Assembly: GCF_024704725.1 (NCBI RefSeq)
Contig: NZ_JALIQS010000002.1
Location: 248,001-312,000 of the forward strand
DNA length: 64,000 bases
Source of the DNA: Shinella sp. CPCC 101442
GTDB taxonomy: Bacteria > Pseudomonadota > Alphaproteobacteria > Rhizobiales > Rhizobiaceae
Reading direction: 5' to 3'
A program made the translations under genes and the position numbers. Shown piece after piece: positions 17,896-28,554 of this stretch; positions within the stretch are counted from its first letter, which is position 1, and every line of letters starts with the position of its first letter. A model generated the notes under the pieces. That model was not told the origin of the DNA. It saw only the letters and a list, made by a program, of their open reading frames with translations, and did no database searches.

Positions 17896-18080
17896 AAACC
17901 GCCGGTGGCACCTGGCAGCGGGACGAAAGGTAGCGGAGGATCGTTCGGGTTCTTTTGATCGTCCGGCGCGACAAGAGGCGGAGTAACGCCTTCTTCCTGC
18001 TTGCGATCGGGAATGCCGCCGCTCCCCTGCGGGCCACGGGGCGTTTCGATAGCGTCGTCCCTGCTGTTTTCGTCGGGCAT
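17892..18080 (-). CDS. Hypothetical proline-rich small protein, 62 aa
   Basis: The 62-residue protein is hydrophilic, rich in Pro, Asp and Gly, and probably disordered (for example APDDQKNPNDPPLPFVPLPG). I do not recognise it. What supports a real gene is a strong ribosome site, AAAGGAG, seven bases before ATG 18080. It converges with the 17647 gene with overlapping stops (TAG on plus at 17893-17895, TAA on minus at 17892-17894). Confidence 0.55.
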   Translation of the reverse strand: MPDENSRDDAIETPRGPQGSGGIPDRKQEEGVTPPLVAPDDQKNPNDPPLPFVPLPGATGGF

Positions 18081-18166
18081 ATCGGTCTCCTTTCACAAGG
18101 AAGAACCGATGCACAGCCACAAGGTTCCGCATTCCGCGGCCCTTGCTTTAACGTGACCCAGGTCGT

Positions 18167-18697
18167 CTAGCGTACCTGGTCGAGCAGCCGCTTGCACTCC
18201 AGGAGATCGTAGAGCGCCTCCTGTAGCAGCGCGCGATCCTCCTTGCCGACGCTGGTCTTGCCGAGCGAGATTTCCGGTGCTTCGTCACCACCGCCGACGA
18301 AGGAGAAGAAGCGGCGGCTGGTCGGAGCCTTGGCGCGGCCGACGATCTGGTCTTCGTCGCTTCCGGCCTTCGGTGGCGCCGGCTCCTCGTGGCTGGCCGC
18401 AGCCAGCGCCTCGACAGTTGCCAGATCGCCGCTGGCGATGGCCGCCACGAACTTGTTGCCATTGAGCTTCAGGAGCTTCTGCACGCCCTTGATCGTGTAA
18501 CCATGGTCGTAGAGAAGATGGCGGATGCCTTTCAGAAGGTCCACATCCTCTGGACGATAGTAGCGGCGGCCACCGCCGCGCTTCATCGGCTTGATCTGCG
18601 TGAACCGCGTTTCCCAGAAGCGCAGAACGTGCTGCGGCAGATCGAGGTCGTCGGCGACCTCGCTGATAGTGCGGAAAGCGTCCGGACTCTTGTCCAT
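18167..18697 (-). CDS. MerR family transcriptional regulator
   Basis: The 176-residue protein has a MerR winged helix at its N-terminus: [25 protein letters not shown], then [33 protein letters not shown]. The C-terminal half is variable, acidic and low-complexity with no cysteine cluster, so it is not a metal sensor of the classic type. I chose ATG 18697, which has GAGGACAG before it; the frame stays open to 18784 without support. It follows ihfA on the same strand, an arrangement common in rhizobia. Confidence 0.88.
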   Translation of the reverse strand: MDKSPDAFRTISEVADDLDLPQHVLRFWETRFTQIKPMKRGGGRRYYRPEDVDLLKGIRHLLYDHGYTIKGVQKLLKLNGNKFVAAIASGDLATVEALAAASHEEPAPPKAGSDEDQIVGRAKAPTSRRFFSFVGGGDEAPEISLGKTSVGKEDRALLQEALYDLLECKRLLDQVR

Positions 18698-18919
18698 TCT
18701 GTCCTCGATCAAGCTTACGGCGATGTCGCGAGAGGCGCAGAGCCGAATCGCATTCATTTCAGCGGCTTGCCGGGCGATATTCAAGTTTCAAATTGCTTGC
18801 CGAGCGCCAATCGACGCAAAAATCGCCGAATCCTAGCGGAAACGGCTAGCGGCCTGCCCGCTTTCGCGACGCGGTTGCCGCCGCGGACACAGACGCGACG
18901 GTAGCGGACGCCCTTAACC

Positions 18920-19258
18920 TCAGGAGGCGGGAGAAGCCGGCTTCTGCTTCGCCTTGCGGGAAAGATGCTGCTTCAGCACCCGCTGCTTCAACACGTTCGA
19001 AGCCTTGAAGGTCATGACGCGGCGCGGCGAGATCGGCACTTCCTCGCCGGTCTTCGGATTGCGGCCGATGCGCTCGTTCTTGTCGCGCACCTGGAACGTC
19101 GCGAAGGAGGAGAGTTTTACACTCTCGCCCCGAACGATGGCGTTGCAGATCTCGTCGATCACGGTTTCGACAAGCTCCGCCGATTCGGTTCTGGAAAGGC
19201 CGACCTTTCGGAAAACCGATTCGGCCAAATCTGCACGTGTCACCGTCTTGCCGCTCAT
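18920..19258 (-). CDS. ihfA: Integration host factor subunit alpha
   Basis: The 112-residue protein is a HU/IHF DNA-bending protein. It starts [25 protein letters not shown] and contains the beta-arm and signature region ([30 protein letters not shown]) followed by RRVMTFKAS. The alpha assignment rests on the longer C-terminal tail and on the position between fabH and a MerR gene, typical of alphaproteobacteria. It binds specific sites with the beta subunit and bends DNA in transcription, replication and recombination. Confidence 0.93.
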   Translation of the reverse strand: MSGKTVTRADLAESVFRKVGLSRTESAELVETVIDEICNAIVRGESVKLSSFATFQVRDKNERIGRNPKTGEEVPISPRRVMTFKASNVLKQRVLKQHLSRKAKQKPASPAS

Positions 19259-19357
19259 CGTTCCTCACCGATTTCCTATTGAAAGCGTATGGTTAGTGGC
19301 GGAAGAGTATTGTCCTTGCCCCTTGCGGTCAAGCGGCGCGGCGCCCACGCCCTTCGA

Positions 19358-20329
19358 CTACCAGCGAAGCAGCACCGCACCCCAGGTAAAGCCACCGCCC
19401 ATGGCCTCCAGAAGCACGATATCGCCCTCTTTGATTCGCCCGTCGCCCGCCGCCGCGGCAAGCGCCAGCGGGATCGACGCAGCGGATGTGTTCCCGTGCT
19501 GATCGACGGTAATGACGACCTTCTCGAGGGGAATGCCGAGTTTCTTGGCCGAGCCGTCGATGATGCGCTTGTTGGCCTGATGCGGCACCAGCCAGTCGAT
19601 ATCGTCGGCAGTAAGCCCCGTTGCGTCAAAGGACGACACGACGACGTCGGTGATCATGCCCACCGCGTGCTTGAAGACCTCGCGGCCTTCCATGCGCAGG
19701 TGGCCGACGGTGCCGGTCGTCGACGGACCGCCATCGACATAGAGTTTTTCGCGGTGCGCGCCATCGGAGCGCAGCTGTGTCGTCAGGATGCCGCGGTCGG
19801 CAATGGTCCCCGCCCCTTCCCGGGCTTCCAGCACGATGGCGCCGGCGCCGTCGCCGAACAGGACGCAGGTCGTGCGGTCCGTCCAGTCGAGGATGCGTGA
19901 AAAGGTTTCCGCGCCGATGACGAGCACGCGTCTGGCAAGGCCGCCGCGGATATAGGCGTCAGCGGTGGTGACAGCGTAGACGAAACCGGAGCATACCGCC
20001 TGCACGTCGAAGGCAAAGCCGTGATGCATGCCGAGACGGTTCTGGATATTGACGGCCGTCGCCGGGAAGGTGTTGTCCGGCGTCGAGGTCGCGACGATGA
20101 TGAGATCGATGTCGGCGGCCGTCAGGCCGGCCTTGTCGAGAGCCGCGCGCGCGGCGGCCTCGCCGAGCGAGGCCGTCGTCTCGCCCTCACCGGCGATGTA
20201 ACGCTGGCGGATGCCGGTGCGCTGCACGATCCATTCGTCGGACGTGTCGACCATGCTTTCCAGCTCTGCATTGGTAAGCACCCGCTTCGGAAGCGCTGTC
20301 CCGAAACCGCGGACCACTGAACGGATCAT
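19358..20329 (-). CDS. fabH: 3-oxoacyl-[ACP] synthase III (KAS III)
   Basis: The 323-residue enzyme condenses acetyl-CoA with malonyl-ACP to start fatty-acid synthesis. The full catalytic triad is visible: Cys113 in [11 protein letters not shown], His250 in [10 protein letters not shown], and Asn280 in [14 protein letters not shown]. The length is normal. It follows plsX with a 3-bp gap, so the two are probably one transcript, followed by ihfA and the MerR gene. Confidence 0.97.
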   Translation of the reverse strand: MIRSVVRGFGTALPKRVLTNAELESMVDTSDEWIVQRTGIRQRYIAGEGETTASLGEAAARAALDKAGLTAADIDLIIVATSTPDNTFPATAVNIQNRLGMHHGFAFDVQAVCSGFVYAVTTADAYIRGGLARRVLVIGAETFSRILDWTDRTTCVLFGDGAGAIVLEAREGAGTIADRGILTTQLRSDGAHREKLYVDGGPSTTGTVGHLRMEGREVFKHAVGMITDVVVSSFDATGLTADDIDWLVPHQANKRIIDGSAKKLGIPLEKVVITVDQHGNTSAASIPLALAAAAGDGRIKEGDIVLLEAMGGGFTWGAVLLRW

Positions 20330-20332
20330 TCT

Positions 20333-21391
20333 CTATTCCTCGTCGTTCATGGCCTGGGCGGCGCCCTCGACGGGGCGGCCGGCATGATACTTCTGCAAAT
20401 CGTTTTCGATCTTTTGTTTCAGGCCGTTGCGGGCCATGTCATAGCCGACGTCGACAGCCGCGGCAAAGCCCTCGGCATCGGTGCCGCCATGGCTCTTGAT
20501 GACGATGCCGTTGAGGCCGAGGAAGACGCCGCCGTTCACCTTGCGCGGATCCATCTTCTCGCGCACGCGGTCGAACGCGCTCTTGGCCAGAATGTAGCCC
20601 AGCTTGGCAAGCCAGGTGCGCGACATGGCGGCGCGCAGATATTCCGCGATCTGCCGCGCCGTGCCTTCCGCAGCCTTCAACGCGATGTTGCCGGCAAAAC
20701 CTTCCGTGACCACCACGTCCACGGTGCCGCGACCGATATCGTCACCTTCCACGAAGCCATAGTAGTCAATCGTGTCGAAATTAGCCTCGCGGATGAGTTG
20801 GCCGGCGGCCTTGACCTCTTCCTGGCCCTTGATCTCCTCGACGCCCACATTGAGCAGGCCGAGCGTCGGCCTGTCGATCTCGAAAAGGGCACGCGCCATG
20901 GCGCCGCCCATCAGGGCGAAGTCGAAGAGCTGGTTGGCGTCTGCGCCGATCGTCGCGCCGATATCGAGCACGATGCTTTCGCCCTTCAGCGTCGGCCAGA
21001 TGCCGGCGATCGCCGGGCGCTCGATATTCGCCATCATGCGCAGGCAGAATTTCGACATGGCCATCAGCGCGCCAGTATTGCCGGCGGAGACCGCGACATC
21101 GGCCTCGTTCTTGGCGACCGCATCGATCGCCTGCCACATGGAGGACTTTCCCCGACCCCGGCGCAGGGCCTGGCTCGGCTTCTCGTCCATGGCAACAGCG
21201 ACATCGCAATGATGGAAGACGCTTGCAGCCTTCAGCTTGGGATGCTGCGCCAGCAGCGGTTCGCATTCGGCGGCGTTGCCAAAGAGCACGAAGCGGATGT
21301 CGGGATGGCGCTCAAGAGCCTTGGCTGCGCCAGGGATTGCGACCTTCGGGCCGAAATCGCCACCCATGACATCGACAGAAATTCTGACCAC
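20333..21391 (-). CDS. plsX: Phosphate acyltransferase
   Basis: The 352-residue protein makes acyl-phosphate from acyl-ACP, the donor for PlsY in glycerophospholipid synthesis, at the inner face of the membrane. It begins [14 protein letters not shown] and has the family motifs [34 protein letters not shown], and [10 protein letters not shown]. Length and gene order (upstream of fabH) are typical. The start codon reads as GTG or ATG at 21391 within an unambiguous frame. Confidence 0.96.
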   Translation of the reverse strand: MVRISVDVMGGDFGPKVAIPGAAKALERHPDIRFVLFGNAAECEPLLAQHPKLKAASVFHHCDVAVAMDEKPSQALRRGRGKSSMWQAIDAVAKNEADVAVSAGNTGALMAMSKFCLRMMANIERPAIAGIWPTLKGESIVLDIGATIGADANQLFDFALMGGAMARALFEIDRPTLGLLNVGVEEIKGQEEVKAAGQLIREANFDTIDYYGFVEGDDIGRGTVDVVVTEGFAGNIALKAAEGTARQIAEYLRAAMSRTWLAKLGYILAKSAFDRVREKMDPRKVNGGVFLGLNGIVIKSHGGTDAEGFAAAVDVGYDMARNGLKQKIENDLQKYHAGRPVEGAAQAMNDEE

Positions 21392-21511
21392 GCGTGCTTT
21401 GCCTTTTTTGATTCATTTCCCGCCGGCAGCCGAACTGCCATGGCGGAATTCGGCCAAAATACCGCTTTTCGCGGGGGTGACAACTGAATTATCCGGCGCG
21501 TTTAGAGCCGT

Positions 21512-22069
21512 TCAGTCTTTTTTCCAGTCCTTCAGAACGGCAAAAGGCGACGGTTTTTTGTCGTCCTCGTCGGTGCCTTCGATATGTTCGGAGAAGGCGA
21601 CATCGGCCCTGCGCGGATAGGGGTCGATGGCGAGTGCGGCATGTTCGGCGGCCACCGCGCCGGCATCGATCGTATCGCCGGTGAAGATTTCCGGTGCGTC
21701 CGGTCCGTTGGGATCGAGCAGCACCTCGCCTGTCTCGATCGCGACCGGCATCCGCGCGAGCTTGGAGCCCTCAGGCACGAAGACGACTTCGACCGGCTCG
21801 TCGATATGGGATTCGACGGGATCGAGCGTGACCACGCAGGCCTGTACGATATCGGCGGTGACGCGGCCTTTCAGCCGCACGCCGTCCCGCTTCCAGCGCT
21901 GAACGGTAAAGGTCGCGTCGAGCGCCTTGACCTCGAGCACGGACCAGAGGTCGGCCAGGCCGGCGCGTTCCCGATCGTTGGCGCTCAATTTCACCTCGAC
22001 GGCGTTGGCCGAGATATGGGCCACCTTGACGGGGTAGGAGAACGGCGTTTCGTCGTCTGTATGCATCAC
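21512..22069 (-). CDS. DUF177 (YceD) family protein
   Basis: The 185-residue protein matches the DUF177/YceD family, which in many bacteria sits next to rpmF and plsX and has been linked to large-subunit rRNA maturation. Family features include the DIVQACVVTLDPVESHIDEPVEVVFVPEG region and the acidic C-terminal half. No rpmF is found between it and plsX here, which is usual in Rhizobiales. Its ATG overlaps the stop of the upstream chaperone gene (ATGA). Confidence 0.85.
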   Translation of the reverse strand: MMHTDDETPFSYPVKVAHISANAVEVKLSANDRERAGLADLWSVLEVKALDATFTVQRWKRDGVRLKGRVTADIVQACVVTLDPVESHIDEPVEVVFVPEGSKLARMPVAIETGEVLLDPNGPDAPEIFTGDTIDAGAVAAEHAALAIDPYPRRADVAFSEHIEGTDEDDKKPSPFAVLKDWKKD

Positions 22070-22644
22070 TTCGCCTTCCGGCCGCCCTCAGGCGGCGTGT
22101 CGTCGCGGCCGGGCTCAACAACCGCGAGCGCGCCGGTCTGTATGTCATCATCGCTGACGTCGGCCATCGCCGCTTCCGCAGCGAAGAGATAGTCCGCAAG
22201 CCCCGCCATGGCTGGCGCGCCCTCGCCGGCCTCGGGGTAGATGTTGCGCCGGAGTGCGGCCGCAAGCCCCGCGCGGTCGCCGCCATCGAGCGCTGCCGCA
22301 TAGGACTCCAGCCGGCCATAGAACATGCCGGCGAACTTCTTCATGCGCTTGGGCACGCCGACATCACCGACGCCGAGTTCGCGAATCGAGTGATCGACGT
22401 CCTCGAAGAATGCATCGACGATCTCCTGGGCGATTTCCTGGCCGGAGGTTCCGCTTGCGCGGGTCCGGCGAAAATAGAGGATCAGCATCGCCGAAAGCAT
22501 CTCGAAGCGACCCATGACCGTGTCGGGAACCTCAAGCACTTCATAGAGATAGGTATGCCGCGCAGCTGTTGTAAGCGTCGCATACTGCTTTTCAACGATG
22601 CGCCGATTGCCGTTTTTTTTGCCGAACAGGCCGAAAATCATCAT
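22066..22644 (-). CDS. Ubiquinol-cytochrome c chaperone family protein (CBP3-like)
   Basis: The ~192-residue protein belongs to the CBP3/UQCC family, whose mitochondrial members help assemble cytochrome b of complex III. It starts MMIFGLFGKKN and has the conserved stretch ARHTYLYEVLEVPDTVMGRFEMLSAMLILYFRR in separate parts, then an acidic helical region with GDVGVPKRMKKFAGMFYGR. Either of two adjacent ATGs (22644 or 22641) may be the start. The frame is open further upstream to 22914, but that part overlaps the divergent bamE gene and is arginine-rich noise. Confidence 0.86.
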   Translation of the reverse strand: MMIFGLFGKKNGNRRIVEKQYATLTTAARHTYLYEVLEVPDTVMGRFEMLSAMLILYFRRTRASGTSGQEIAQEIVDAFFEDVDHSIRELGVGDVGVPKRMKKFAGMFYGRLESYAAALDGGDRAGLAAALRRNIYPEAGEGAPAMAGLADYLFAAEAAMADVSDDDIQTGALAVVEPGRDDTPPEGGRKAK

Positions 22645-22793
22645 AAAGCCTAGTTTTGCCCGATTCAAACCATGGAGCCATTGCATGTCATGTTGCATGA
22701 GGCTCGAAGCTGGTTTACCGAAGCAGGCATGAATTGCAATGGCTGCGCGGCCATCATAGTCCCTGGGATGTTGTGAAGAGAGATTCTGTGAAG

Positions 22794-23264
22794 ATGAAGC
22801 TGTTGCGTAACGCCGCCATTGCCGCCACCCTCTCCGCATCGATCCTCGCGGGCTGCCAGGGTGCCGGTGAAGTTCTGCATCAGGGTTACGTCGTCGATCA
22901 GGAAACGCTGGCACTGGCGCCCGTCGGCTCTTCGCGCGAGCAGGTTCTGCTGTCGCTCGGCTCGCCGTCCTCGACCGCGACCTTCGACAATGAAGTCTTC
23001 TATTACGTCTCGCAGAAGCGCACCCGGCCGGCCGCGTTCATGAAGCCGAAGCTCGTCGAGCAGAGCATCCTCGCCGTTTATTTCAACAAGGACGGCAATG
23101 TAGAGCGCCTAGCGCACTATACGCTGCAGGACGGCAAGGTCTTCGATATGATCGCCCGCGTTACGCCGACGGGCGGTGCGGAAACGACCTTCCTCGGCCA
23201 GCTGCTGAAGGGTGGCGCAAACCCGGCCAGCATGATCCAGAACGCGCTGGGCGCACAGAAATAA
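22794..23264 (+). CDS. bamE: Outer-membrane assembly lipoprotein BamE (SmpA/OmlA)
   Basis: The 156-residue lipoprotein has a signal peptide ending in LAGC (MKLLRNAAIAATLSASILAGC), so Cys21 would be lipidated. The mature part has the SmpA/OmlA core: PVGSSREQVLLSLGSPSSTATFDNE, then YYVSQKRTRPAAF. BamE supports the BAM complex that inserts beta-barrel proteins such as the porin encoded nearby. ATG 22794 was chosen because it begins a canonical signal; in-frame GTGs lie just upstream. A strong terminator follows. Confidence 0.9.
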   Translation: MKLLRNAAIAATLSASILAGCQGAGEVLHQGYVVDQETLALAPVGSSREQVLLSLGSPSSTATFDNEVFYYVSQKRTRPAAFMKPKLVEQSILAVYFNKDGNVERLAHYTLQDGKVFDMIARVTPTGGAETTFLGQLLKGGANPASMIQNALGAQK

Positions 23265-23292
23265 GTCCACGCCTCTCCGGCCAACGGAATCA

Positions 23293-23322
23293 AAAACCGC
23301 GGGGATCGCTCCCCGCGGTTTT
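23293..23322. terminator. Rho-independent terminator, bidirectional
   Basis: A near-perfect stem (AAAACCGCGGGGA / TCCCCGCGGTTTT) with a four-base loop is flanked by A- and T-runs. It lies between the convergent bamE and hppA genes and can stop transcription from both sides. Confidence 0.9.
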
Positions 23323-23341
23323 CTTTTGAGCGCCGTGCCGG

Positions 23342-25477
23342 TCAGGCGAGAACGGCGAGCAGCAGCAAGGCCACGATATTGGTGATCTTGATCGCCGGGT
23401 TCACGGCGGGGCCGGCGGTGTCCTTGTAGGGATCGCCGACGGTGTCGCCGGTGACGGAGGCCTTGTGGGCTTCCGAACCCTTCATGTGACGCGTGCCGTC
23501 CTTGTCGACGAACCCGTCTTCAAAGCTCTTCTTGGCATTGTCCCAGGCGCCGCCACCCGACGTCATGGAGATCGCCACGAAGAGGCCGTTGACGATCACA
23601 CCAAGAAGCGATGCGCCAAGCGCCGCGAAGGCCGAGGCCTTCGAGCCGGAAATGAGCAGCACGCCGAAATAGACGACGAGCGGCGCGAGCACCGGCAACA
23701 GCGAAGGGATGATCATCTCGCGGATAGCGGCCTTGGTGAGCAGGTCCACAGCGCGGCCGTAATCCGGTCGCTCGGTCCCGGCCATGATGCCCGGCTTCTC
23801 GCGGAACTGCCGGCGGACTTCCTCGACGATCGAACCCGCGGCACGGCCAACGGCCGTCATCGCGATGCCGCCGAAGAGATACGGGATGAGGCCGCCGAAG
23901 ATGAGACCCGCGACGACATAGGGGTTGGAGAGATCGAAGGAGATCGGCCCCATATCCGCGAAGTAGGGATACTTGTCGCCATTCGCCGCGAAGTAGGCCA
24001 GGTCGTTCGAATAGGCGGCAAACAGCACGAGCGCGCCGAGGCCCGCCGAACCGATCGCATAGCCCTTGGTGACGGCCTTGGTCGTGTTGCCGACGGCATC
24101 GAGCGCGTCGGTCGATTTGCGCACTTCCGGCGGCAGGTGGGACATTTCGGCGATGCCGCCGGCATTGTCCGTGACCGGGCCGAAGGCATCGAGCGCCACG
24201 ATCATGCCGGCAATGCCGAGCATGCCCGTCACCGCGATGCCAGTACCGAAGAGGCCGGCCAGCTGGTAGGTGGCGATGATGCCGCCGACGATGACGATCG
24301 CCGGCAGAGCCGTCGATTCCAACGAGACGGCAAGGCCCTGGATCACGTTGGTGCCGTGACCGGTCACCGAAGCCTGGGCGATGGAATTCACCGGGCGCTT
24401 GTTGGTGCCGGTGTAGTACTCGGTAATGACGACGATGAGCGCCGTCACGACGAGGCCGAGGAGGCCGCAGATGAAGAGATTGGTGCCGGTGATCTCTTTG
24501 CCGGCCACCGTGCCGATCGGCCCCCAGCCGACCGTCAGCGAGGTCGCCGCGCCCAGGCCCAGGACCGAAAGCAGGCCGGTGACGATGAGCCCCTTGTAGA
24601 GGGCGCCCATGATCGAGCCGTTAGAGCCGAGCTTGACGAAGAAGGAACCGATAATCGAGGTGATGATGCAGGCGCCGCAGATGGCCAGCGGGTAGACCAT
24701 GGCGGAGGCCAGGACCGGCGTGCCGGCAAAGAAGATGGCCGCGAGAACCATGGTGGCGACGACCGTCACCGCATAGGTCTCGAAAAGGTCGGCCGCCATG
24801 CCGGCGCAGTCGCCGACATTGTCACCCACGTTGTCGGCGATGGTGGCCGGGTTGCGCGGATCGTCTTCGGGAATACCGGCTTCCACCTTGCCGACGAGAT
24901 CGCCGCCGACGTCTGCACCCTTGGTGAAGATACCGCCGCCGAGACGGGCGAAGATGGAGATCAGCGAAGCGCCGAAGCCGAGTGCGACGAGCGCATCGAT
25001 GACCTCGCGGGAGGCCGGCTCCTGGCCGAGAACGCCGGTGAGAAACCAGTAGTAGATGGACACGCCGAGAAGCGCGAGGCCGGCTACCAGCATGCCGGTG
25101 ATCGCACCCGACTTGAAGGCGATGTCGAGGCCGGAGGACAGGCTGACGGACGCTGCCTGCGCCGTGCGCACATTTGCGCGGACGGAAACATGCATGCCGA
25201 TGAAACCGGCAGCGCCGGACAGGACGGCGCCGATCAGGAACCCGATGGCAGCCGTAGCAGAAAGAAGCAGCCAGGTGCCGACGAAGACGACAACACCGAC
25301 AATGGCAATGGTCTTGTACTGCCGGGTGAGATAGGCCTGCGCCCCTTCCCGGATATAGCCTGCAATTTCCTGCATGCGGGCATTCCCCTGGTCAGCGGCA
25401 AGCACCGACCGTGTCGCCCAGATGGCATAAACCACCGAGAGCAACCCGCATGCGATAACGCCAAACAATATGGTCAT
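23342..25477 (-). CDS. hppA: Membrane-bound proton-translocating pyrophosphatase, K+-independent type
   Basis: The 711-residue integral membrane protein couples pyrophosphate hydrolysis to H+ transport. It has about 15-16 membrane segments and the substrate-binding motifs [18 protein letters not shown] with [20 protein letters not shown], and near the C-terminus DNAKKSFED and [13 protein letters not shown]. Near residue 464 it reads GNTTKA, where the lysine marks the K+-independent class (K+-dependent enzymes have alanine). ATG 25477 follows AGGAGGACAG. The frame is open to 25819, but that part overlaps the MFS gene. The role is energy conservation and pyrophosphate removal. Confidence 0.96.
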   Translation of the reverse strand: MTILFGVIACGLLSVVYAIWATRSVLAADQGNARMQEIAGYIREGAQAYLTRQYKTIAIVGVVVFVGTWLLLSATAAIGFLIGAVLSGAAGFIGMHVSVRANVRTAQAASVSLSSGLDIAFKSGAITGMLVAGLALLGVSIYYWFLTGVLGQEPASREVIDALVALGFGASLISIFARLGGGIFTKGADVGGDLVGKVEAGIPEDDPRNPATIADNVGDNVGDCAGMAADLFETYAVTVVATMVLAAIFFAGTPVLASAMVYPLAICGACIITSIIGSFFVKLGSNGSIMGALYKGLIVTGLLSVLGLGAATSLTVGWGPIGTVAGKEITGTNLFICGLLGLVVTALIVVITEYYTGTNKRPVNSIAQASVTGHGTNVIQGLAVSLESTALPAIVIVGGIIATYQLAGLFGTGIAVTGMLGIAGMIVALDAFGPVTDNAGGIAEMSHLPPEVRKSTDALDAVGNTTKAVTKGYAIGSAGLGALVLFAAYSNDLAYFAANGDKYPYFADMGPISFDLSNPYVVAGLIFGGLIPYLFGGIAMTAVGRAAGSIVEEVRRQFREKPGIMAGTERPDYGRAVDLLTKAAIREMIIPSLLPVLAPLVVYFGVLLISGSKASAFAALGASLLGVIVNGLFVAISMTSGGGAWDNAKKSFEDGFVDKDGTRHMKGSEAHKASVTGDTVGDPYKDTAGPAVNPAIKITNIVALLLLAVLA

Positions 25478-25670
25478 TTCGCTCTGTCCTCCTAGGAAAC
25501 CACGGGGTCCTCTCCCCGCAGCCGATATGCGCCCGCTCCCGTTTGCCTCCTCACAAGACGGGGGCCGGCGCGCGGCCAGAGTGCGTTTGCGAATCGGCTG
25601 CGTCAAGCCGCCGCACTGCGGCAACCGCTTCTGCCAAACGGATTTTTCGGCGTCGGTCGATATGAACCGA

Positions 25671-26897
25671 TTAGACGGCGGCGCGGCGATTGCGCAAAAG
25701 CAAAAGCAGGACGAGCAGGAGGCTGATACCGGTGATCGGCCAGAACAGCAGGTTGATCGTCTGCCAGCCATAGGCGTTGAACACCTTGCCCGAAGAGAAG
25801 GATGCGAGCGCCACGGCACCGAACAGGATGATATCGTGGAAGCCCTGCACCTTGTCGGCCTCGTGCGGGCGATAGCTGGAGGCGACGATGGCGGTAGCGC
25901 CGATGAAGCCGAAATTCCAGCCCACCCCGAGCAGCACTAGCGCGCCCCAGAAATTCCAGAGTTCGATCCCGGCATGGGCGACCGCCGCGCAGGCCATGAG
26001 AATGACTAGGCCAGCAGCCACCACCTTCTCCGCGCCAAAACGCTGGATGATCATGCCGGTGAAGAAGCTCGGCGCGAACATGGCGAGCACGTGCCACTGG
26101 ATGCCGAGCGTCGCCATCTCGGGCGAAAAACCGCAGCCGATAACCATGGCGAGCGGGGCGCCGGTCATCATGAAGGTCATCAGCGCATAGGTGGAGATGC
26201 CGCAGATCATGCCGGTGAGGAAACGCTGGGTCAGCACGATTTCGCGAAGCGGCCGCGCCGCCTCGCCGCTCGCGATTCCCGCCGCCTTGTGGTCGGGCAG
26301 GCGCAGGAACAGGAAAAGCACGATCGCCGAGAGGCAGAGCGGCGCGAGCGCCACGAAGGCGCCGGCAAACAGCACCGGCTCGAACATATCCTTGGTGAGG
26401 ATCACCACCTGCGGGCCGAGGATGGCCGAAATGACACCGCCGGCCAGGATCCAGGAAATGGCGCGCGGCTTGTAGAAGGAGGGCGAGGCATCCGCCGCGG
26501 CAAAACGGATTTTCTGGGCGAAGCCACCGGAAATGCCGATGAGCACGAAACCGGCTGCAAAAAGCCAGAAATCGCTGCGGAAGAGCGCAATGGCGGCCAT
26601 AAGGCCGCCGGCAGCGCCGATCAAGGCGCCGACGATGAAACCATAGGCGCGGCCGAGCATGCGGGCGGCAATCGCCACGAAGACAGCGCCAAGCGCGACG
26701 CCGATATTGAAGCCGGTCAGTGGAGCGGTTGCGAGCGACTTGTCCTCGCCGAGCAGGTTATACCCCGCGAGGCCGCCGATGGAAAAGGCGATCGGTCCGG
26801 CCGAAGCGAGCAGCGCCTGCGCAAACATCAAAAGGAAGACATTGCGGCGTGCGGCCGAAAGCTCCCGTTCAAGACCTTCGACCGACCCCGTGCTCAT
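25671..26897 (-). CDS. MFS transporter
   Basis: The 408-residue protein has about twelve membrane segments and an inter-domain loop near the middle, as expected for the major facilitator superfamily. Motif-A-like sequence is weak ([12 protein letters not shown]). No substrate-specific feature is visible. It lies 11 bp after the nusB stop on the same strand, so it is probably the last gene of the riboflavin/nusB operon. That location does not reveal its substrate. Confidence 0.82.
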   Translation of the reverse strand: MSTGSVEGLERELSAARRNVFLLMFAQALLASAGPIAFSIGGLAGYNLLGEDKSLATAPLTGFNIGVALGAVFVAIAARMLGRAYGFIVGALIGAAGGLMAAIALFRSDFWLFAAGFVLIGISGGFAQKIRFAAADASPSFYKPRAISWILAGGVISAILGPQVVILTKDMFEPVLFAGAFVALAPLCLSAIVLFLFLRLPDHKAAGIASGEAARPLREIVLTQRFLTGMICGISTYALMTFMMTGAPLAMVIGCGFSPEMATLGIQWHVLAMFAPSFFTGMIIQRFGAEKVVAAGLVILMACAAVAHAGIELWNFWGALVLLGVGWNFGFIGATAIVASSYRPHEADKVQGFHDIILFGAVALASFSSGKVFNAYGWQTINLLFWPITGISLLLVLLLLLRNRRAAV

Positions 26898-26908
26898 GCT
26901 GCCTACCG

Positions 26909-27391
26909 TTACTTGCGTGCGTCTGGCCGAAGCTGCTTGGCGATCCTGTCGAGTACCGCATTCACCAGCTTGGGTTCTTCATCCTCGAAGAACGCCTTGG
27001 CGATCTCGACATACTCGGTGACGATCACGGCGATCGGCACGTCCTTGCGTTCCTTCAGCTCGAAGGTGCCCGCGCGCAGGATGGCGCGCACGGTGGAATC
27101 GAGCCGGGAAAGCGCCCAGTCGTCCTGAAGCGCGGTGCCGATCAAAGGGTCGAGCAGGCGCTGGTCGCGCACGACGCCCGCAACGATCGAGCGGAACCAC
27201 GACGCATCGGCCTTGAGATAGGTGTCGCCGTCGAGTTCCTGGCCGAGACGATGCGTCTCGTACTCGGCGACGATTTCGAGCACGCCCGAGCCGCCGATAT
27301 CCATCTGGTAGAGCGCCTGCACCGCGGCAAGGCGCGCCGCACCACGCTGGTTGGCCGGCTTTACCGGCTGCTGGTCCTTGTCCGTCGTCAC
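26909..27391 (-). CDS. nusB: Transcription antitermination factor NusB
   Basis: The 160-residue all-helical RNA-binding protein joins NusE in rRNA antitermination. Recognisable parts are the arginine-rich N-terminus ([19 protein letters not shown]), then [20 protein letters not shown] and [20 protein letters not shown] with the terminal [15 protein letters not shown]. The start overlaps the ribH stop by four bases (ATGA at 27388-27391), the usual ribH-nusB coupling. Confidence 0.96.
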   Translation of the reverse strand: MTTDKDQQPVKPANQRGAARLAAVQALYQMDIGGSGVLEIVAEYETHRLGQELDGDTYLKADASWFRSIVAGVVRDQRLLDPLIGTALQDDWALSRLDSTVRAILRAGTFELKERKDVPIAVIVTEYVEIAKAFFEDEEPKLVNAVLDRIAKQLRPDARK

Positions 27392-27849
27392 TGTTCGCCG
27401 CCCAGTTTCTTCTTCAGTTCGATCATCGTCAGTGCCGCGCGGGCCGCAAAGCCGCCCTTGTCGCCTTCCGAACGGCGAGCACGCGCCCAGCCCTGCTCGT
27501 CGTTCTCGACGGTCAGAATGCCGTTGCCGATCGGCAGGCTCTCGCTGACGGCGAGGTCCATGAGGGCACGGCTCGATTCGTTGGCGACGATGTCGAAATG
27601 GTAGGTCTCGCCACGGATGACCATGCCGAGCGCGACAAACCCGTCATACGGGGTACCGCCGTTGTCCATGCCGTCGAGCGCCATGGCGATGGCAGCAGGG
27701 ATTTCGAGCGCGCCCATGACAGTCACGATATCATAGGTGGCGCCGGCGGTATCGAGCGCATTTTTTGCGCCGTCGAGCATCGCATCGGCCATGTCGTCGT
27801 AGAAGCGCGCCTCGACGATGAGAAGATGGGGATTATCGGTGTTGGCCAT
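27388..27849 (-). CDS. ribH: 6,7-dimethyl-8-ribityllumazine synthase
   Basis: The 153-residue enzyme condenses the RibD product with dihydroxybutanone phosphate to make lumazine, the substrate of RibE. The motif GALEIPAA near 46-53 and [14 protein letters not shown] with catalytic His84 are present, as is the ARRSEGDKG region near the C-terminus. It forms capsid-like or pentameric assemblies in the cytoplasm. It stands apart from ribE/ribD because a cupin gene and a GGDEF gene lie between. Confidence 0.96.
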   Translation of the reverse strand: MANTDNPHLLIVEARFYDDMADAMLDGAKNALDTAGATYDIVTVMGALEIPAAIAMALDGMDNGGTPYDGFVALGMVIRGETYHFDIVANESSRALMDLAVSESLPIGNGILTVENDEQGWARARRSEGDKGGFAARAALTMIELKKKLGGEQ

Positions 27850-28046
27850 GTATCACCTGAAAATTGGAGGCAGGCCACGCAAATGCGGGCAGAGGCGGCG
27901 GTCAAACCACGACGGGCGATGCTTGGCAAGAGTTTTCCACCGGATACGGCGATTTCAACCCTCCCCGCCCCGGCCGCCGGGCATCGTGGCATTGACATAC
28001 CGGAACGTAATGGGAACGATGGGATGCCGTTACGAGGAGATGTCCC

Positions 28047-28550
28047 ATGAGCGCACAAACACCGCCCGTCGTCACGCTTGCCAAGCTGCAACTCGAACAT
28101 TGGACGCAGGGCAGCCTCTACGAAAGCAGAGACACCGCCTTCGGTGCCGCGCTCGGCCTCAAGGATCTGGGCATCGGCTATGGCGAGGTGCCGCCGGGAA
28201 AATCCGGCTGTCCCTTCCACAGCCACCATGTCGAGGACGAGCTCTTCGTCATTCTCGAGGGCCATGGCACCTATCGGTATGGCGGGGAACGGTATCTGGT
28301 CGGCCCCGGCGACGTGCTTGGTGCGCCGGCCGGCGGGCCGGAGACGGCACACCAGATCATCAATACGGGCACGGTGCCGCTAAAGTATCTCTCCATCTCA
28401 TCGATGGCATCGACGGAGATCTGCGAATATCCGGATTCCGGGAAATTCCTCGCCAAGACGCGCCGTGCGCTCGGCGGGCGAACGGAATTCCGCACCATCG
28501 GCCATACGGGCAAGGACGTGGACTATTGGGAAGGCGAGCCCGGCGCCTGA
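28047..28550 (+). CDS. Cupin domain protein
   Basis: The 167-residue single-domain cupin has both half-motifs: FHSHHVEDELFVILEG (metal ligands H, H and E) and a second half at GPGDVLGAPAGGPETAHQI with the final histidine. Cupins bind a metal and serve as small dioxygenases, isomerases or sugar-binding proteins; the activity here is unknown. The start has GAGGAGAT eleven bases upstream. It is transcribed away from ribH and ends 4 bp before the convergent GGDEF gene, so it is an insertion in an otherwise minus-strand riboflavin operon. Confidence 0.85.
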   Translation: MSAQTPPVVTLAKLQLEHWTQGSLYESRDTAFGAALGLKDLGIGYGEVPPGKSGCPFHSHHVEDELFVILEGHGTYRYGGERYLVGPGDVLGAPAGGPETAHQIINTGTVPLKYLSISSMASTEICEYPDSGKFLAKTRRALGGRTEFRTIGHTGKDVDYWEGEPGA

Positions 28551-28554
28551 GGCG

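Noticed and set aside
23465-25495. A 676-codon plus-strand open frame
   Set aside because: It is the antisense of hppA and shows the same Arg/Asp/His-rich antisense composition, with no motif and no ribosome site.
25503-25518. Hairpin CGGGG/CCCCG upstream of hppA as a riboswitch
   Set aside because: A 5-bp stem in a high-GC leader is expected by chance, and no conserved core or second helix is visible.
27850-28046. A possible FMN riboswitch upstream of ribH
   Set aside because: On the minus strand GGGGCGGGGAGGG and GAAATCGCC look a little like the RFN element, but the conserved ACCGGCGGT and the later helices are not there. I would accept it only if a covariance-model search scored it well.
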